A stretch of 64,000 bases of DNA, from assembly GCF_900411375.1 (NCBI RefSeq), contig NZ_LS422984.1:88510-152509 (forward strand), read 5' to 3'. The translations under genes and the position numbers were made by a program. Shown piece by piece: positions 15,094-23,830 of the stretch. The first letter of the stretch is position 1, and each line of letters starts with the position of its first letter. This DNA is from Lentilactobacillus raoultii (lineage in GTDB: Bacteria; Bacillota; Bacilli; Lactobacillales; Lactobacillaceae). Below the pieces are notes generated by a model that saw only the letters and a list, made by a program, of their open reading frames with translations, did no database searches and was not told the DNA's origin.

Positions 15094-15867
15094 TTAGATT
15101 AAATTGTAGTGTTTCAAACCGTTGACGATGCCGTGGTTAGTATTCTCAGTAGTAATAAATTCGGCATATTTTTTAACGTGGGGAAGACCATTGCCCATTG
15201 CGACCGGGTGATCAACGTATTGAAGCATTGGGATGTCATTATTACCATCGCCAAATCCGTAAGTGGGGATTCCAGTTAACTTGGCATTAGCAATCAATTC
15301 TTGAATGCCACGTTTTTTTGACCCATTTTTAACCACTACGTCCATACTAAAAGGTGTATTTCGATAGAAAGTCAGTGTATCATCAAACTTATTAATATAT
15401 TTTTCATCGTGACCGACTGTGTTAACAACCATCATGTAAATTGGATGCTGATGAACGTACTCGTCAGCACCTAATGGCGGAATTCGGGTATTGATTGACT
15501 GGTAGTTATTTTTTGTGTCATCAGTAATAAAATTAATGGCGGCACCCAGATTATTCATTACGGTTGTTGATTCATTCATCGACTTAGCATAGGTCATGAA
15601 ATTAGTCACAATTTCCGGTTTGATGGTGGCTTCGTAAACGGGTCGATTTTCGAAAATGACATAATCACCGTTTGCGGAGACGACTGTATCGATCTCAGTT
15701 TTTGCTAAGATTTCTGGAATTTCAAAAATGTTTCGTCCCGTTGAAATTACCGGGAGAACATTATTTTGACGTAATTGTTTCATTGCGCTGGCAACTTCAT
15801 CGTCAACCTTGGTTTGTTCGTTTAGTAGGGTATGATCGAGATCAAAAAATGCAATTCCTTTATACAT
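15094..15867 (-). CDS. HAD-superfamily hydrolase (Cof-type phosphatase)
   Basis: 257 residues. Motif I is FFDLDHTLL (catalytic Asp near the N-terminus), the Lys motif is in NGSKKRGIQ, and motif IV is FGDGNNDIPML, with the C2-type cap between motifs I and III. This is a Cof-like sugar-phosphate or cofactor phosphatase; the substrate cannot be told from sequence. I chose ATG 15867, 8 bp after AGGATGG, over an ATG at 15879 inside that region. Single-gene unit, convergent with nothing and next to tmRNA. Confidence 0.92.
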   Translation of the reverse strand: MYKGIAFFDLDHTLLNEQTKVDDEVASAMKQLRQNNVLPVISTGRNIFEIPEILAKTEIDTVVSANGDYVIFENRPVYEATIKPEIVTNFMTYAKSMNESTTVMNNLGAAINFITDDTKNNYQSINTRIPPLGADEYVHQHPIYMMVVNTVGHDEKYINKFDDTLTFYRNTPFSMDVVVKNGSKKRGIQELIANAKLTGIPTYGFGDGNNDIPMLQYVDHPVAMGNGLPHVKKYAEFITTENTNHGIVNGLKHYNLI

Positions 15868-15996
15868 GAATTTAACCATCCTAATTTTTTAATTTATGGA
15901 AACGAAACATCACTATATTATCATAACAATCTTAGTGCATTTCAAGCAAGTCGCCTATTTTCTGTTAAAATAGATGTAGTATGGGGTGAGAAAGAA

Positions 15997-16695
15997 ATGG
16001 AAAAAACAACCATCGCTAATGAAAAAACCAATCGTTTTTTTGTGCGACTCAGAAGAATCCCCGGAGAACACTGGTATCTTGCGGCTGAAGGCCCAAAAAT
16101 AACCGCTGCCAGTCGCAAGGTGAAAGTGCCGGATGAAATTAGAACTCAGGATTTTTTAATTGATCAAATTAGTTTTTTTAATAAGCAAATTTGGTATCAC
16201 TTTACTTATGGGGACTTGTCAGGATGGCTGCCCAAGCGAAATATTCGCAAGACATTTCGAAGATTGGATGTTCCTGCCATTAAGCAGGCAACTCAGGCAG
16301 ATATTGATAATCAGCTAGCGGCTTTAGCAATGTTACTGAAAACCGCCGGCTGCCAAATTTCAGAACAACAGTTGCGGACAGCAATTGAAGAGTGGCAGTC
16401 AACTAATACTGGTTTAATTGGGTTAAGCGACCTGATTATTTCTGAAACTCACTCGATTAGAGACTTAAATGAGGTTAATTTACGACAGTTGGACAAACAG
16501 ATACTAAGAAGACGGCCAATTATTTTAAAGGTTGGTGGGCTTGATAATTTGAAATCCAGCTTAATTGTTTTAACTGGCTTTAACAGGAAACTATATTTTT
16601 ATAACGATCCGTGGACTGGTCGATTGGAATCAATCTCGGAAAACCATTTAAAAAAGCATTGGCTTCATGGTAACCTAGAAGCTATTAGTTATTAG
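15997..16695 (+). CDS. C39-like protein lacking catalytic residues, linked to two-component system
   Basis: 232 residues. The N-terminal ~95 residues are SH3/GW-like, ending YGDLSGWLPKRNI. The C-terminal half resembles C39/papain-like folds: DNQLAALAMLL aligns with the (E/D)CGPAALAMLL start, but the Cys is Asn; LIVLTGFNRKLYFYNDPW aligns with the HxVVxTG...YNDPW segment, but the His is missing. No signal peptide is visible. ATG 15997 follows GGGGTGAG. The response-regulator gene starts 18 bp downstream, so it probably serves the kinase as a non-enzymatic sensor or scaffold. Fold is inferred from motif spacing. Confidence 0.65.
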   Translation: MEKTTIANEKTNRFFVRLRRIPGEHWYLAAEGPKITAASRKVKVPDEIRTQDFLIDQISFFNKQIWYHFTYGDLSGWLPKRNIRKTFRRLDVPAIKQATQADIDNQLAALAMLLKTAGCQISEQQLRTAIEEWQSTNTGLIGLSDLIISETHSIRDLNEVNLRQLDKQILRRRPIILKVGGLDNLKSSLIVLTGFNRKLYFYNDPWTGRLESISENHLKKHWLHGNLEAISY

Positions 16696-16713
16696 AGAGT
16701 TGGGGGATAAACG

Positions 16714-17451
16714 ATGAAACTGCTGATGATAGAGGATAATAAATCGGTTTCGGAAATGATGTCGATGTTCTTCCAAAAGGAAGGTTGGGACGTCTCATTT
16801 GCCTATGATGGTATCGAAGCCGTTGACATGTTTAATGAAGATCCCCAAAGCTGGGATATGATTACATTGGATTTGAATCTGCCCAAAAAGGACGGCATGG
16901 AAGTCGCTAAGGAAATTCGTGCCAAGTCAAAGTCTGTACCGATTATTATGTTGACGGCTCGTGATTCTGATAGTGACCAAGTTTTGGGCTTTGAAATGGG
17001 GGCAGACGATTACGTAACCAAACCATTTTCGCCGATTACATTGGTGGCCAGAATTAAAGCCTTACAGCGTCGGGCACATACTGAAGCCCAGACAGAAGAA
17101 CCGGCTCAGACGGAAGAAAAGAAGAAAAAAGAGTACCAAATCAAAACTGATCATTTTAAGTTAAATACTAATACGCGAGAAGCTTATTTGGATGGACACT
17201 TGATTCCGGAACTCACGCCAAAGGAATTTGAACTGTTGAATGCATTGGCCCAAAAGCCGCGCCAGGTGTTTTCTCGTGAACAATTACTGGAACTAGTTTG
17301 GGGTTACGAATATTACGGTGATGAACGAACCGTTGATGCACATATTAAGAAATTGCGACAAAAAATCGAACGGGTCGGGCCGCAGGTTATCCAAACTGTC
17401 TGGGGTGTTGGCTATAAATTTGACGATAGCGAAGTGGATAAAAAGAAATGA
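16714..17451 (+). CDS. OmpR-family response regulator
   Basis: 245 residues. Receiver domain with IEDN acidic pocket, phospho-acceptor D53 (TLDLNLP) and conserved Lys in DYVTKPF (~105); a Glu/Lys-rich linker (~122-140); winged-helix DNA-binding domain ending VWGVGYKF. It controls transcription when phosphorylated by the kinase downstream. ATG 16714 has GTTGGGGG upstream. Its end overlaps the kinase start by 4 bp. Target genes are unknown. Confidence 0.96.
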   Translation: MKLLMIEDNKSVSEMMSMFFQKEGWDVSFAYDGIEAVDMFNEDPQSWDMITLDLNLPKKDGMEVAKEIRAKSKSVPIIMLTARDSDSDQVLGFEMGADDYVTKPFSPITLVARIKALQRRAHTEAQTEEPAQTEEKKKKEYQIKTDHFKLNTNTREAYLDGHLIPELTPKEFELLNALAQKPRQVFSREQLLELVWGYEYYGDERTVDAHIKKLRQKIERVGPQVIQTVWGVGYKFDDSEVDKKK

Positions 17452-18932
17452 AAATGATTTATCAGCAATTATTGGCTTTTTTCCTGGTAATTGCCGTGAC
17501 AATCCTTTTGCTTGGCTTTTCGTTTGGTAGAATGTCAAAAAGTTTTGTTTATGATGATGAATGGCGAAGCCTCGAAAAATACTCTGATAGTTTGGTTCAA
17601 CAGTCACTAACGGTTAACTCAAAGAGCAGTCAAAAGGTCACATTTAGCCTAAGCACTTTAAAAACAACTCAGGCGCTGTTAGAGAATCAGTCTGTTCACT
17701 TTACCGTTTTTAATCAAAAGAATCAGGTGATTTATCCAAATAACGGTTTATCACCCAAAGTGACGAAAAATGATTGGCGACATTTGGCAAAAGATCAGAT
17801 TGTTAGAAAAGTAAATAATCGAAACTTCAAATTAAGTAATGGCAAGACCCGGCCAGCGATGATCGAAATTTTAAAGCCTTATTATTACAATAAAAAATTA
17901 GTAGCGGTAGTGAGTGCCGGTGCTTTTATTTCTGACGTGAATTCAAATGTGGATCGCATTAATCGGGACTTGTTGAAAGGACTTGGCGTTTCATTAATTA
18001 TTTCAATGATTATCAGCTTCTTCATTGCTAGTCGGCTGAATCGACGCATTAGTCGGTTACGGTCGGCAGCCACTCAGGTTTCAAATGGCAATTATCAAAT
18101 CCGGGTAAAATCCGGTGGCAATGATGAAATCGGTGAACTTATTACGGATTTTAATCATATGACGGAATCTTTGGAGAAGGCCAATCAGGAAATTCAAAGA
18201 CAAGAAGAACGGCGCCAAGAATTTTTGGCTGATGCAGCACATGAAATGCGGACGCCATTAACGACAATCTCTGGAATTTTGGAAGGTATTAAATACGATG
18301 TAATTCCTCAAGAGCAACGGGCAAAAAGCATTGATCTGATGAGCAACGAAACGCAACGGTTGATTCGGTTGGTTAACGAAAATTTGGACTATGAAAAGAT
18401 TCGTTCAAATTCAATTCGACTTGAAAAACGTCACTTTAATGCGACTAAAGTTTTGAAAAATATTGTTGATCAATTGGGAAGCAAAGCTGCCGAATCAAAA
18501 GATCACTTCGAAGTTCAAGCTCCTGAGGAATTGCCAATTTATGCGGATTATGATCGATTTGTGCAAATTGTGTTTAACATTACCAATAACGCGATTCAAT
18601 TTACGGATAACGGGACGATTTCTCTGATTGGTGAACGAGGGTACAATGAAACCATCGTTCGAATTAAGGATACGGGAATTGGTATGACAAGGGAACAGCA
18701 AAAGAATATCTTTGAACGATACTATAAAGCCGATGCTTCCAGACGAGCCAGAAAATATGGTGAATCAGGTTTGGGGCTGGCAATTGTCCATCAATTAGTT
18801 CAGCAGCATGGCGGTAAGATCTCGGTTGATTCGGCACCCCACAAAGGGACAACTTTCACGGTCATTATTCCAGATCAAACGGATGCTGAAAGAAAAGTTG
18901 CTGAAAATAATCAACCCCACACGGAAAGCTGA
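17448..18932 (+). CDS. Membrane sensor histidine kinase
   Basis: 494 residues. Two membrane segments (~6-26 and ~174-196) enclose a ~145-residue extracellular sensor. Then HAMP (~195-245), H-box DAAHEMRTPLTT (phospho-His), N-box FNITNNAIQF, G1 DTGIGM and G2 GLGLAIV. It phosphorylates the OmpR-type regulator with which it overlaps by 4 bp. The signal is unknown; the C39-like protein upstream in the operon may take part. Confidence 0.96.
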   Translation: MKMIYQQLLAFFLVIAVTILLLGFSFGRMSKSFVYDDEWRSLEKYSDSLVQQSLTVNSKSSQKVTFSLSTLKTTQALLENQSVHFTVFNQKNQVIYPNNGLSPKVTKNDWRHLAKDQIVRKVNNRNFKLSNGKTRPAMIEILKPYYYNKKLVAVVSAGAFISDVNSNVDRINRDLLKGLGVSLIISMIISFFIASRLNRRISRLRSAATQVSNGNYQIRVKSGGNDEIGELITDFNHMTESLEKANQEIQRQEERRQEFLADAAHEMRTPLTTISGILEGIKYDVIPQEQRAKSIDLMSNETQRLIRLVNENLDYEKIRSNSIRLEKRHFNATKVLKNIVDQLGSKAAESKDHFEVQAPEELPIYADYDRFVQIVFNITNNAIQFTDNGTISLIGERGYNETIVRIKDTGIGMTREQQKNIFERYYKADASRRARKYGESGLGLAIVHQLVQQHGGKISVDSAPHKGTTFTVIIPDQTDAERKVAENNQPHTES

Positions 18933-18976
18933 TTGTTTTTCGCTAGTGAGACAAAACTAAACAAAACTAAACAATA

Positions 18977-19026
18977 AAAACGATCGGAATTAATTTAAAT
19001 GACTTTTGGATTAATTTCGATTTTTT
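18977..19026 (+). terminator. Terminator after the two-component operon
   Basis: GGAATTAAT pairs with ATTAATTTC, followed by GATTTTTT. A second strong hairpin (AAATAG-CCATCCAA with TTGGATGG-CTATTT, 19041-19085) follows; the rest of 18933-19208 shows no gene. Confidence 0.7.
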
Positions 19027-19208
19027 AGCGCTGTAATAGAAAATAGCCCATCCAACGCCTACGACAACATTTGGATGGACTATTTGTAAAAAATGGAGTA
19101 AATCTACTGAGTGGAATAGATTCACAGTTAGAAGTATAAAACAACAACCCGGTTGGTGCAATACTGATGATTTGTTTGAACAAAATTCAAATTTCCGGTA
19201 AATTCATA

Positions 19209-19237
19209 TTGACAAATTGGGCAAAAATCGATAGTAT
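19209..19237 (+). promoter_or_regulatory. Promoter of the tRNA pair
   Basis: -35 TTGACA (19209-19214), 17-bp spacer and -10 TAGTAT (19232-19237), 23 bp before tRNA-Gln. Confidence 0.75.
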
Positions 19238-19260
19238 TATTAACTGTGATATTTGTTAAT

Positions 19261-19332
19261 TGGGTATTCGCCAAATGGTAAGGCAACGGACTCTGAATCC
19301 GTAATTTACTGGTTCGACCCCAGTATACCCAA
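19261..19332 (+). tRNA. tRNA-Gln (anticodon CUG)
   Basis: Cloverleaf visible: acceptor TGGGTAT/ATACCCA, anticodon stem ACGGA/TCCGT with loop CTCTGAA (anticodon CTG), T arm CTGGTTCGACCCCAG. CCA is not encoded. It reads CAG codons. Confidence 0.93.
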
Positions 19333-19338
19333 TCTTAT

Positions 19339-19412
19339 TGCCCGCTGGTCAAACTGGTTTAAGACGTCGCCCTCTCAAGGCGGAGTTACGGGTTCGAGCC
19401 CCGTGCGGGTGA
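19339..19412 (+). tRNA. tRNA-Glu (anticodon CUC)
   Basis: Anticodon loop CTCTCAA on the stem TCGCC/GGCGG gives anticodon CTC, reading GAG. T arm is ACGGGTTCGAGCCCCGT. The acceptor pairs TGCCCGC with GCGGGTG, giving U1-G72 and G2-U71 wobble pairs at the top, which is unusual. CCA is not encoded. Six bases separate it from tRNA-Gln, so both are one transcript. Confidence 0.88.
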
Positions 19413-19434
19413 TTAATTGAGAATATGTAAAAAT

Positions 19435-19479
19435 AAAAGATCTCTAAATGCTGTTAGTACAGTGTTTAAGGATCTTTTT
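19435..19479 (+). terminator. Terminator of the tRNA transcript
   Basis: AAAAGATC pairs with GATCTTTT with an inner CTGT/ACAG stem, followed by a T run. Confidence 0.8.
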
Positions 19480-19536
19480 ATCTTGAAATATAACGTTTTA
19501 AATCAAAACCGGTATGACAATGAATGGGTTTCAATT

Positions 19537-19590
19537 AAAGAGTACCTTGGGTAACCTTTCTAAACGAAAGAATTATCCAAGGTACTCTTT
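19537..19590. terminator. Bidirectional terminator
   Basis: Perfect 14-bp inverted repeat AAAGAGTACCTTGG / CCAAGGTACTCTTT. It serves the protease gene from the right and any read-through of the tRNA unit from the left. Confidence 0.8.
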
Positions 19591-19611
19591 AAACTAATCT
19601 TTAAAACGATT

Positions 19612-20988
19612 TTACCAATAACCCAGGAGACCGGCTAATTTAGCTCTATCGACGTCTCGAGAGGTTAGGGTAGCTGAGATATAGGCCCTGGCATCGGAAG
19701 GGTCCTTAGACTGTGTCCATGTGTATTTAACGGGACTTGGTGTCGCATCCGGGTCCTGCTCTGTACTTGAAGAAGCAAACATAACGTCACTTTGGTAAGG
19801 TGTATGATAAAGTCCAAGTCCATGGCCCATTTCATGCATAATGACCGTTGTCCAATAATTAGTCGTTGAAGCTTGCGAGATGGATGGCTGTTCTTCAATA
19901 TAGGCGTTCTTAACAGCTTGACGTAATGATGAAATTAGAGAATCATAGTTGCTGCGAATGGTTTTGTCCTGCGTTTCATAATTAGTTGTTAAATCACTGA
20001 TTTGTTTCTCAATGTTTGCTTTAGTCGTTGAACTGCTTGCGTTATCGTACTTATTTTTTAATGCCATGTACTGGAGCTGATAATTTGTTCGGAGCTTTGT
20101 GAGCAGCGAATTAGTGAGATCCAATAAATCCGAGGCTTGAGATGAAATGTTATCTAACTTTGCTTCAAGCACAGATGAAGTCGCCAAGTTGTTGCTGGCA
20201 TAATTGGGATTTGTAAAGCGGTTTTGATTAATTTCAATTGTGTCACCGTTAAATAACCCATCCCATTGCTTATCAGAAGCATCAGTGAATTTGACTGTTA
20301 ATGTATGATTAGTGGCGCTGCCAATGGAAAAAACATCCTTACCTAAAGCTTTGTTCCAACGTGTAATGGCAGTGTTTACGTCATCGGTTAATCGACTATC
20401 CGCGACGTAGATCGTTGCGTGATGATTTTCAAACACTCCGGTTGAGGCAAATTGGGCTAAGTTATATTGTTGGCTTAAAAGCGTCTTGTATTTAGCGTAT
20501 ACATCAGTTTCGAACCCAAGGATGGTTAGATCGGGATCCAAATCAGGTGATGCATTAATATAAGACATTAATTGATTTTTTGAATTGACGGTTGCACCGA
20601 TTTCTGATTTAATATCCATCGATTTTGTAGGAAGTTTTGTCAGATAACCACGCCAAACCCAGCCAGCAACCTTTTTCCCGGAAGTACTCTTAACGTAATA
20701 ATAAATTCGGTATTTTCCTCGAACGTTCAGCTTTTGGTGATAGTAGGTGACAAATGACTGTTGTTTGTAATTCGAAAGTTTAAATACTTTTTTCCCAAGT
20801 TTAGCAGAATACGCATAAGCTTTTTTGGCTTTTGACTGATTGATTTGATAGGTGAAGTGGTTCATTTTCTGGCGCCAAATAACTTTTACGGATGAGCTTG
20901 CCTTTGTCGAATTATTTAATAGTAAGCCTGTTGAAAAAGCTAATGTCGCGAGTAATAAACTTGAAAATAGTTTCTTTCTTACCGTCAT
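19612..20988 (-). CDS. Secreted matrixin-like zinc metalloprotease
   Basis: 458 residues. Signal peptide ~1-32 (LLATLAFSTGLLL core, cleavage near TKASS). Residues ~40-115 are an SH3-like module like that in the protein at 4565-5902 (YYYVKSTSGKKVAGWVWRGYL). The C-terminal protease domain has the metzincin zinc site HEMGHGLGLYHT (385-396) and a Met-turn candidate SDVMFA (Met403). An insert of ~75 helical residues (~275-350) lies between the substrate strand and the zinc helix. ATG 20988 follows GGAGGAAA; an upstream ATG at 21024 precedes that site. Probably cell-surface bound; substrate unknown. Confidence 0.88.
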   Translation of the reverse strand: MTVRKKLFSSLLLATLAFSTGLLLNNSTKASSSVKVIWRQKMNHFTYQINQSKAKKAYAYSAKLGKKVFKLSNYKQQSFVTYYHQKLNVRGKYRIYYYVKSTSGKKVAGWVWRGYLTKLPTKSMDIKSEIGATVNSKNQLMSYINASPDLDPDLTILGFETDVYAKYKTLLSQQYNLAQFASTGVFENHHATIYVADSRLTDDVNTAITRWNKALGKDVFSIGSATNHTLTVKFTDASDKQWDGLFNGDTIEINQNRFTNPNYASNNLATSSVLEAKLDNISSQASDLLDLTNSLLTKLRTNYQLQYMALKNKYDNASSSTTKANIEKQISDLTTNYETQDKTIRSNYDSLISSLRQAVKNAYIEEQPSISQASTTNYWTTVIMHEMGHGLGLYHTPYQSDVMFASSSTEQDPDATPSPVKYTWTQSKDPSDARAYISATLTSRDVDRAKLAGLLGYW

Positions 20989-21165
20989 TTTCAGATTTCC
21001 TCCAAAAGTAATGAGTTTTGCCAATTTTGTTAATGTTTAAAGTGAACTTCAAGAAATTCAAATTTCAAAATTCAACTTGAATTTGTTCGATATAAAAATA
21101 ATTTCGTATGATTTAATTATAACGCGCAATAGTTAACCTTGCTAAAAAATAAAGCTGTTCAATCA

Positions 21166-21372
21166 TTAACCTGCGTTATATAGACGCAGCGGAATTAATT
21201 TTAGAAAATATTTCCAAATAGCAATCCTGGTTAAGTGATCATTAATAGGAACGCTCTCGTCATTTAGAAGACCTTGAGTAAATGTTAACAACGACCAATC
21301 CAAAACATGGAATGTTTTAAATTGGTCGTTGTGAGTTCTGGAATCAAGAAGGTAACGTAAATTCATAATCAT
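21166..21372 (-). CDS. Hypothetical protein
   Basis: 68 residues, no recognised domain; aromatic and Leu-rich (FHVLDWSLLTFTQGLL), possibly a small soluble helical protein. ATG 21372 has only a weak ribosome site (GAGAGA); a TTG at 21408 overlapping the preceding gene is an alternative. It follows 21389-21718 directly and is likely co-transcribed and translationally coupled with it. Function unknown. Confidence 0.55.
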   Translation of the reverse strand: MIMNLRYLLDSRTHNDQFKTFHVLDWSLLTFTQGLLNDESVPINDHLTRIAIWKYFLKLIPLRLYNAG

Positions 21373-21388
21373 CGTTTCTCTCGATTCC

Positions 21389-21718
21389 TTATTCAAATGA
21401 TAAGTCAATTAAATATTTATTTTTATCTTTCAAATGTGAAGTTGTGATCCATAAATCATGATAACTGCTGTCTTTAACCGCAGTTTTATCATGAAAATAA
21501 TCCAGCAAGTCACTATTCATCGAAATAAAGTCAGGAGCCATTCGATTGACTTCCAATCGCTGACTTGGAAAATAAATTTCAGGGTTGCCCAATTTAACAT
21601 CATCGTCCAAATACATTTCGACAACGTTGTCGTATTTTTCTGGACGAATGATCGCTTTAGCGGGGTGTGCCTTGATATACGATAAGACATGGTAGAGTGT
21701 ATCAGAATTACTTGCCAA
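21389..21718 (-). CDS. Hypothetical protein
   Basis: 109 residues, soluble, with no recognised motif. It reads TTG 21718, 9 bp after GGAGG; the nearby ATG in another frame ends after four codons. An extended -10 (TG-C-TATAAT, minus strand, at 21767-21762) lies about 45 bp upstream. It forms a two-gene unit with 21166-21372. Confidence 0.65.
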   Translation of the reverse strand: MASNSDTLYHVLSYIKAHPAKAIIRPEKYDNVVEMYLDDDVKLGNPEIYFPSQRLEVNRMAPDFISMNSDLLDYFHDKTAVKDSSYHDLWITTSHLKDKNKYLIDLSFE

Positions 21719-22030
21719 TCATCAGATCCTCCAATCATTAAAACTTTTGTCTGCGTTTTTAATTATAGCAAAAAAACCGGTCGAAATTTGATAAAGGTCT
21801 CTTAAACTAAACATAAGGCCCTATTATAGTTTGACTCTGAAAAGATGAGGGCGTTTGATGACGATGTTGACTGTTAAGTCTCGAAAATACTGATAGAATA
21901 GGAGTTATTAAATTAACCACAGTTTCTCAATTTGATAATTGTTTATAAATGAGTTGAATGCTTTGGACAGTATGCTTCACATCACAAATAGGCTGTATCT
22001 TGACATTTAAAGGGAAAAGGAGATTGACAA

Positions 22031-23041
22031 ATGAAATACGCCAAGACAATTGCAGAAATCCATCAATTTGTAACAGATCGAGTGGTACCCGGTGTCACTT
22101 ACGGGATCATTGACGGGCCTAAGGTGAAGACTGATTACTTTGGTAACCAGGAATTAGTCCCCGAAAGGTTGGCCTTAAAACCCCATGAACTTTATGATTT
22201 GGCATCCTTAACCAAGGTGATTGGAACGACCAATTTAATTTTAAAATTAGTTTCGGAAGGTCGGTTGTCATTAGAAGATTCTTTAAGTCAATACTTACCG
22301 GAATGGCAATCACCGCAAGTTAAAATTCGCCATTTATTAACACATACGTCCGACATTGTTGGTTACATTCCAAACCGAAATCAGCTCCCCAAAACTAAAT
22401 TAATTCAGGCGCTGTTAAGTTTAAGTAGTGGTGATAATCTTGGCAAAGTGGTTCGTTACCAAGACTACAATTTTATATTTCTCGGGTGGGTGGCCAGTCA
22501 AATTCTTGGTCAACCGATTCAGCAACTGATTTGCAAAGATGTTCTAACACCTTTGCAAATGACCCATGCGACATTTCATCCCCAACAAATTGAAAATGTT
22601 GTACCAACTGCAGATTTACCCGATACTGGGCTTTTAAGAGGAACGGTGCACGATCCTAAAACTCAAATCCTGGGAGCTGATTGTGGCGCTGCAGGCTTAT
22701 TTGCGCCACTAGAAGATTTACTTCATTTTTCCAAATGGCTTCTGGGCCAAATCTCTTACCCGGACTTTCTACCAGATACTTGGTTGGACCAACTATTCGT
22801 TGATCAAACACCGGCACATTTAAAAAATCGGTCTTTTGGCTGGATTCTAAGAAGTGTTGCCGGCCACCCTTACATTCTTCATACGGGATACACCGGCACC
22901 TTAATTATCATTGATCGCGTTTCGCAGCAAGCACTTGTCTTTTTAACCAACCGGGTGCACCCCGACGCTCATAACCAACAATTTCTACCATACCGAAGTC
23001 GGTTGATTAAAACGTTTATTCGGGAAGCTAATCAAATTTAG
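22031..23041 (+). CDS. Serine hydrolase, beta-lactamase (class C/EstB-like) family
   Basis: 336 residues. The nucleophile motif S-x-x-K is in DLASLTKVIG (~residue 59), the tyrosine motif is YQDYNFIFLG (~144) and the third motif is HTGYTG (~279). No signal peptide, so it is probably cytoplasmic: an esterase or D-aminopeptidase-like enzyme rather than a resistance beta-lactamase. ATG 22031 follows AAAAGGAG. The 312-bp stretch before it (21719-22030) shows only the divergent promoter of 21718 and no gene. Substrate unknown. Confidence 0.88.
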   Translation: MKYAKTIAEIHQFVTDRVVPGVTYGIIDGPKVKTDYFGNQELVPERLALKPHELYDLASLTKVIGTTNLILKLVSEGRLSLEDSLSQYLPEWQSPQVKIRHLLTHTSDIVGYIPNRNQLPKTKLIQALLSLSSGDNLGKVVRYQDYNFIFLGWVASQILGQPIQQLICKDVLTPLQMTHATFHPQQIENVVPTADLPDTGLLRGTVHDPKTQILGADCGAAGLFAPLEDLLHFSKWLLGQISYPDFLPDTWLDQLFVDQTPAHLKNRSFGWILRSVAGHPYILHTGYTGTLIIIDRVSQQALVFLTNRVHPDAHNQQFLPYRSRLIKTFIREANQI

Positions 23042-23078
23042 CTCGTTGAGGTTAGCGAAGAGTTTAAAATATTGCAAC

Positions 23079-23112
23079 AAAAAAGAGGCCAGCATTTAAG
23101 CTGCCCGTCTCG
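23079..23112 (-). terminator. Terminator of murT-gatD
   Basis: On the minus strand GAGACGGGCAGC pairs with GCTGGCCTC, followed by TTTTTT. It lies 14 bp after the gatD stop. Confidence 0.8.
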
Positions 23113-23125
23113 TATGTTGAGTAAT

Positions 23126-23830
23126 TTAAAAGGTACTGCCAACTTTGACTTTTTCAGCCTGGCTTAAATCAGCATCCGGATATTTGCGTCGTAAGGCATT
23201 CATCAAAACATGTTTTGCAATTTGATTGTTTCTGGCCAAAACCGGGCCATGGAAATAGGTGCAATAAACGTTTTTGTAAATGGCCCCTTCAGTTTGATCA
23301 CGACCGTTATTTCCGTGACCTTTCAGTACTTTACCAAGTGGTCGTTCCCCTTTGCCAAGAAAGGTGATTCCTTGATGATTTTCAAAACCGTGATATTTTT
23401 CACCGGTTTCTTCATTTTCAATGACAATGTCACCGATAAAACGGTGATTTTTTTGTTTATCGGTGTGATGGTCAAGCGCACCGATGCCCATTAGCTTCTC
23501 ACCATTAGCGCCGATATAATAATGACCGAGTAGCTGATAGCCACCACAGATAGCCACCACTGAGCCACCGTCTTCAATGAAATCGGTTAAGGCCTTTTTC
23601 TTTTTTTGAATGTCTTTTGAAATGATTGACTGCTCGAAATCTTGGCCGCCACCAAAGACAACAATGTCAAACTGATCCGGCTTAAAATCTTGGTCTAAGC
23701 TGATCACTTCAGAGGTTAAAGCAACCCCCATTTTATTAGCTAAATATTTCAATACCAGAATATTGCCTAAATCACCATAGGTGTTCATTAAGTCGCCATA
23801 TAAATGGCAAACTTTTAACGAATAGGTCAT
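23126..23830 (-). CDS. gatD: Lipid II isoglutaminyl synthase, glutamine amidotransferase subunit
   Basis: 234 residues, a class I glutaminase-like (CobB/CobQ-type) domain. The catalytic Cys is in AICGGYQLLG (~94) and the His in TYFHGPVLARN (~189). It supplies ammonia to MurT, which amidates the D-Glu of lipid II to D-isoGln, a step needed for efficient peptidoglycan cross-linking. Its start ATG overlaps the murT stop by one base, so the two are coupled. Typical length and order for Firmicutes. Confidence 0.95.
   Translation of the reverse strand: MTYSLKVCHLYGDLMNTYGDLGNILVLKYLANKMGVALTSEVISLDQDFKPDQFDIVVFGGGQDFEQSIISKDIQKKKKALTDFIEDGGSVVAICGGYQLLGHYYIGANGEKLMGIGALDHHTDKQKNHRFIGDIVIENEETGEKYHGFENHQGITFLGKGERPLGKVLKGHGNNGRDQTEGAIYKNVYCTYFHGPVLARNNQIAKHVLMNALRRKYPDADLSQAEKVKVGSTF

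Noticed and set aside
21517-21738. 73-residue minus-strand ORF with an ATG close to a GGAGG ribosome site
   Set aside because: It overlaps 21389-21718 in another frame; the TTG-started 109-residue frame has better spacing to the same site and couples to the next gene.
22031-23041. True secreted beta-lactamase
   Set aside because: The S-x-x-K, Y and HTG motifs fit the family, but there is no signal peptide and esterase/peptidase relatives are more common in lactobacilli.
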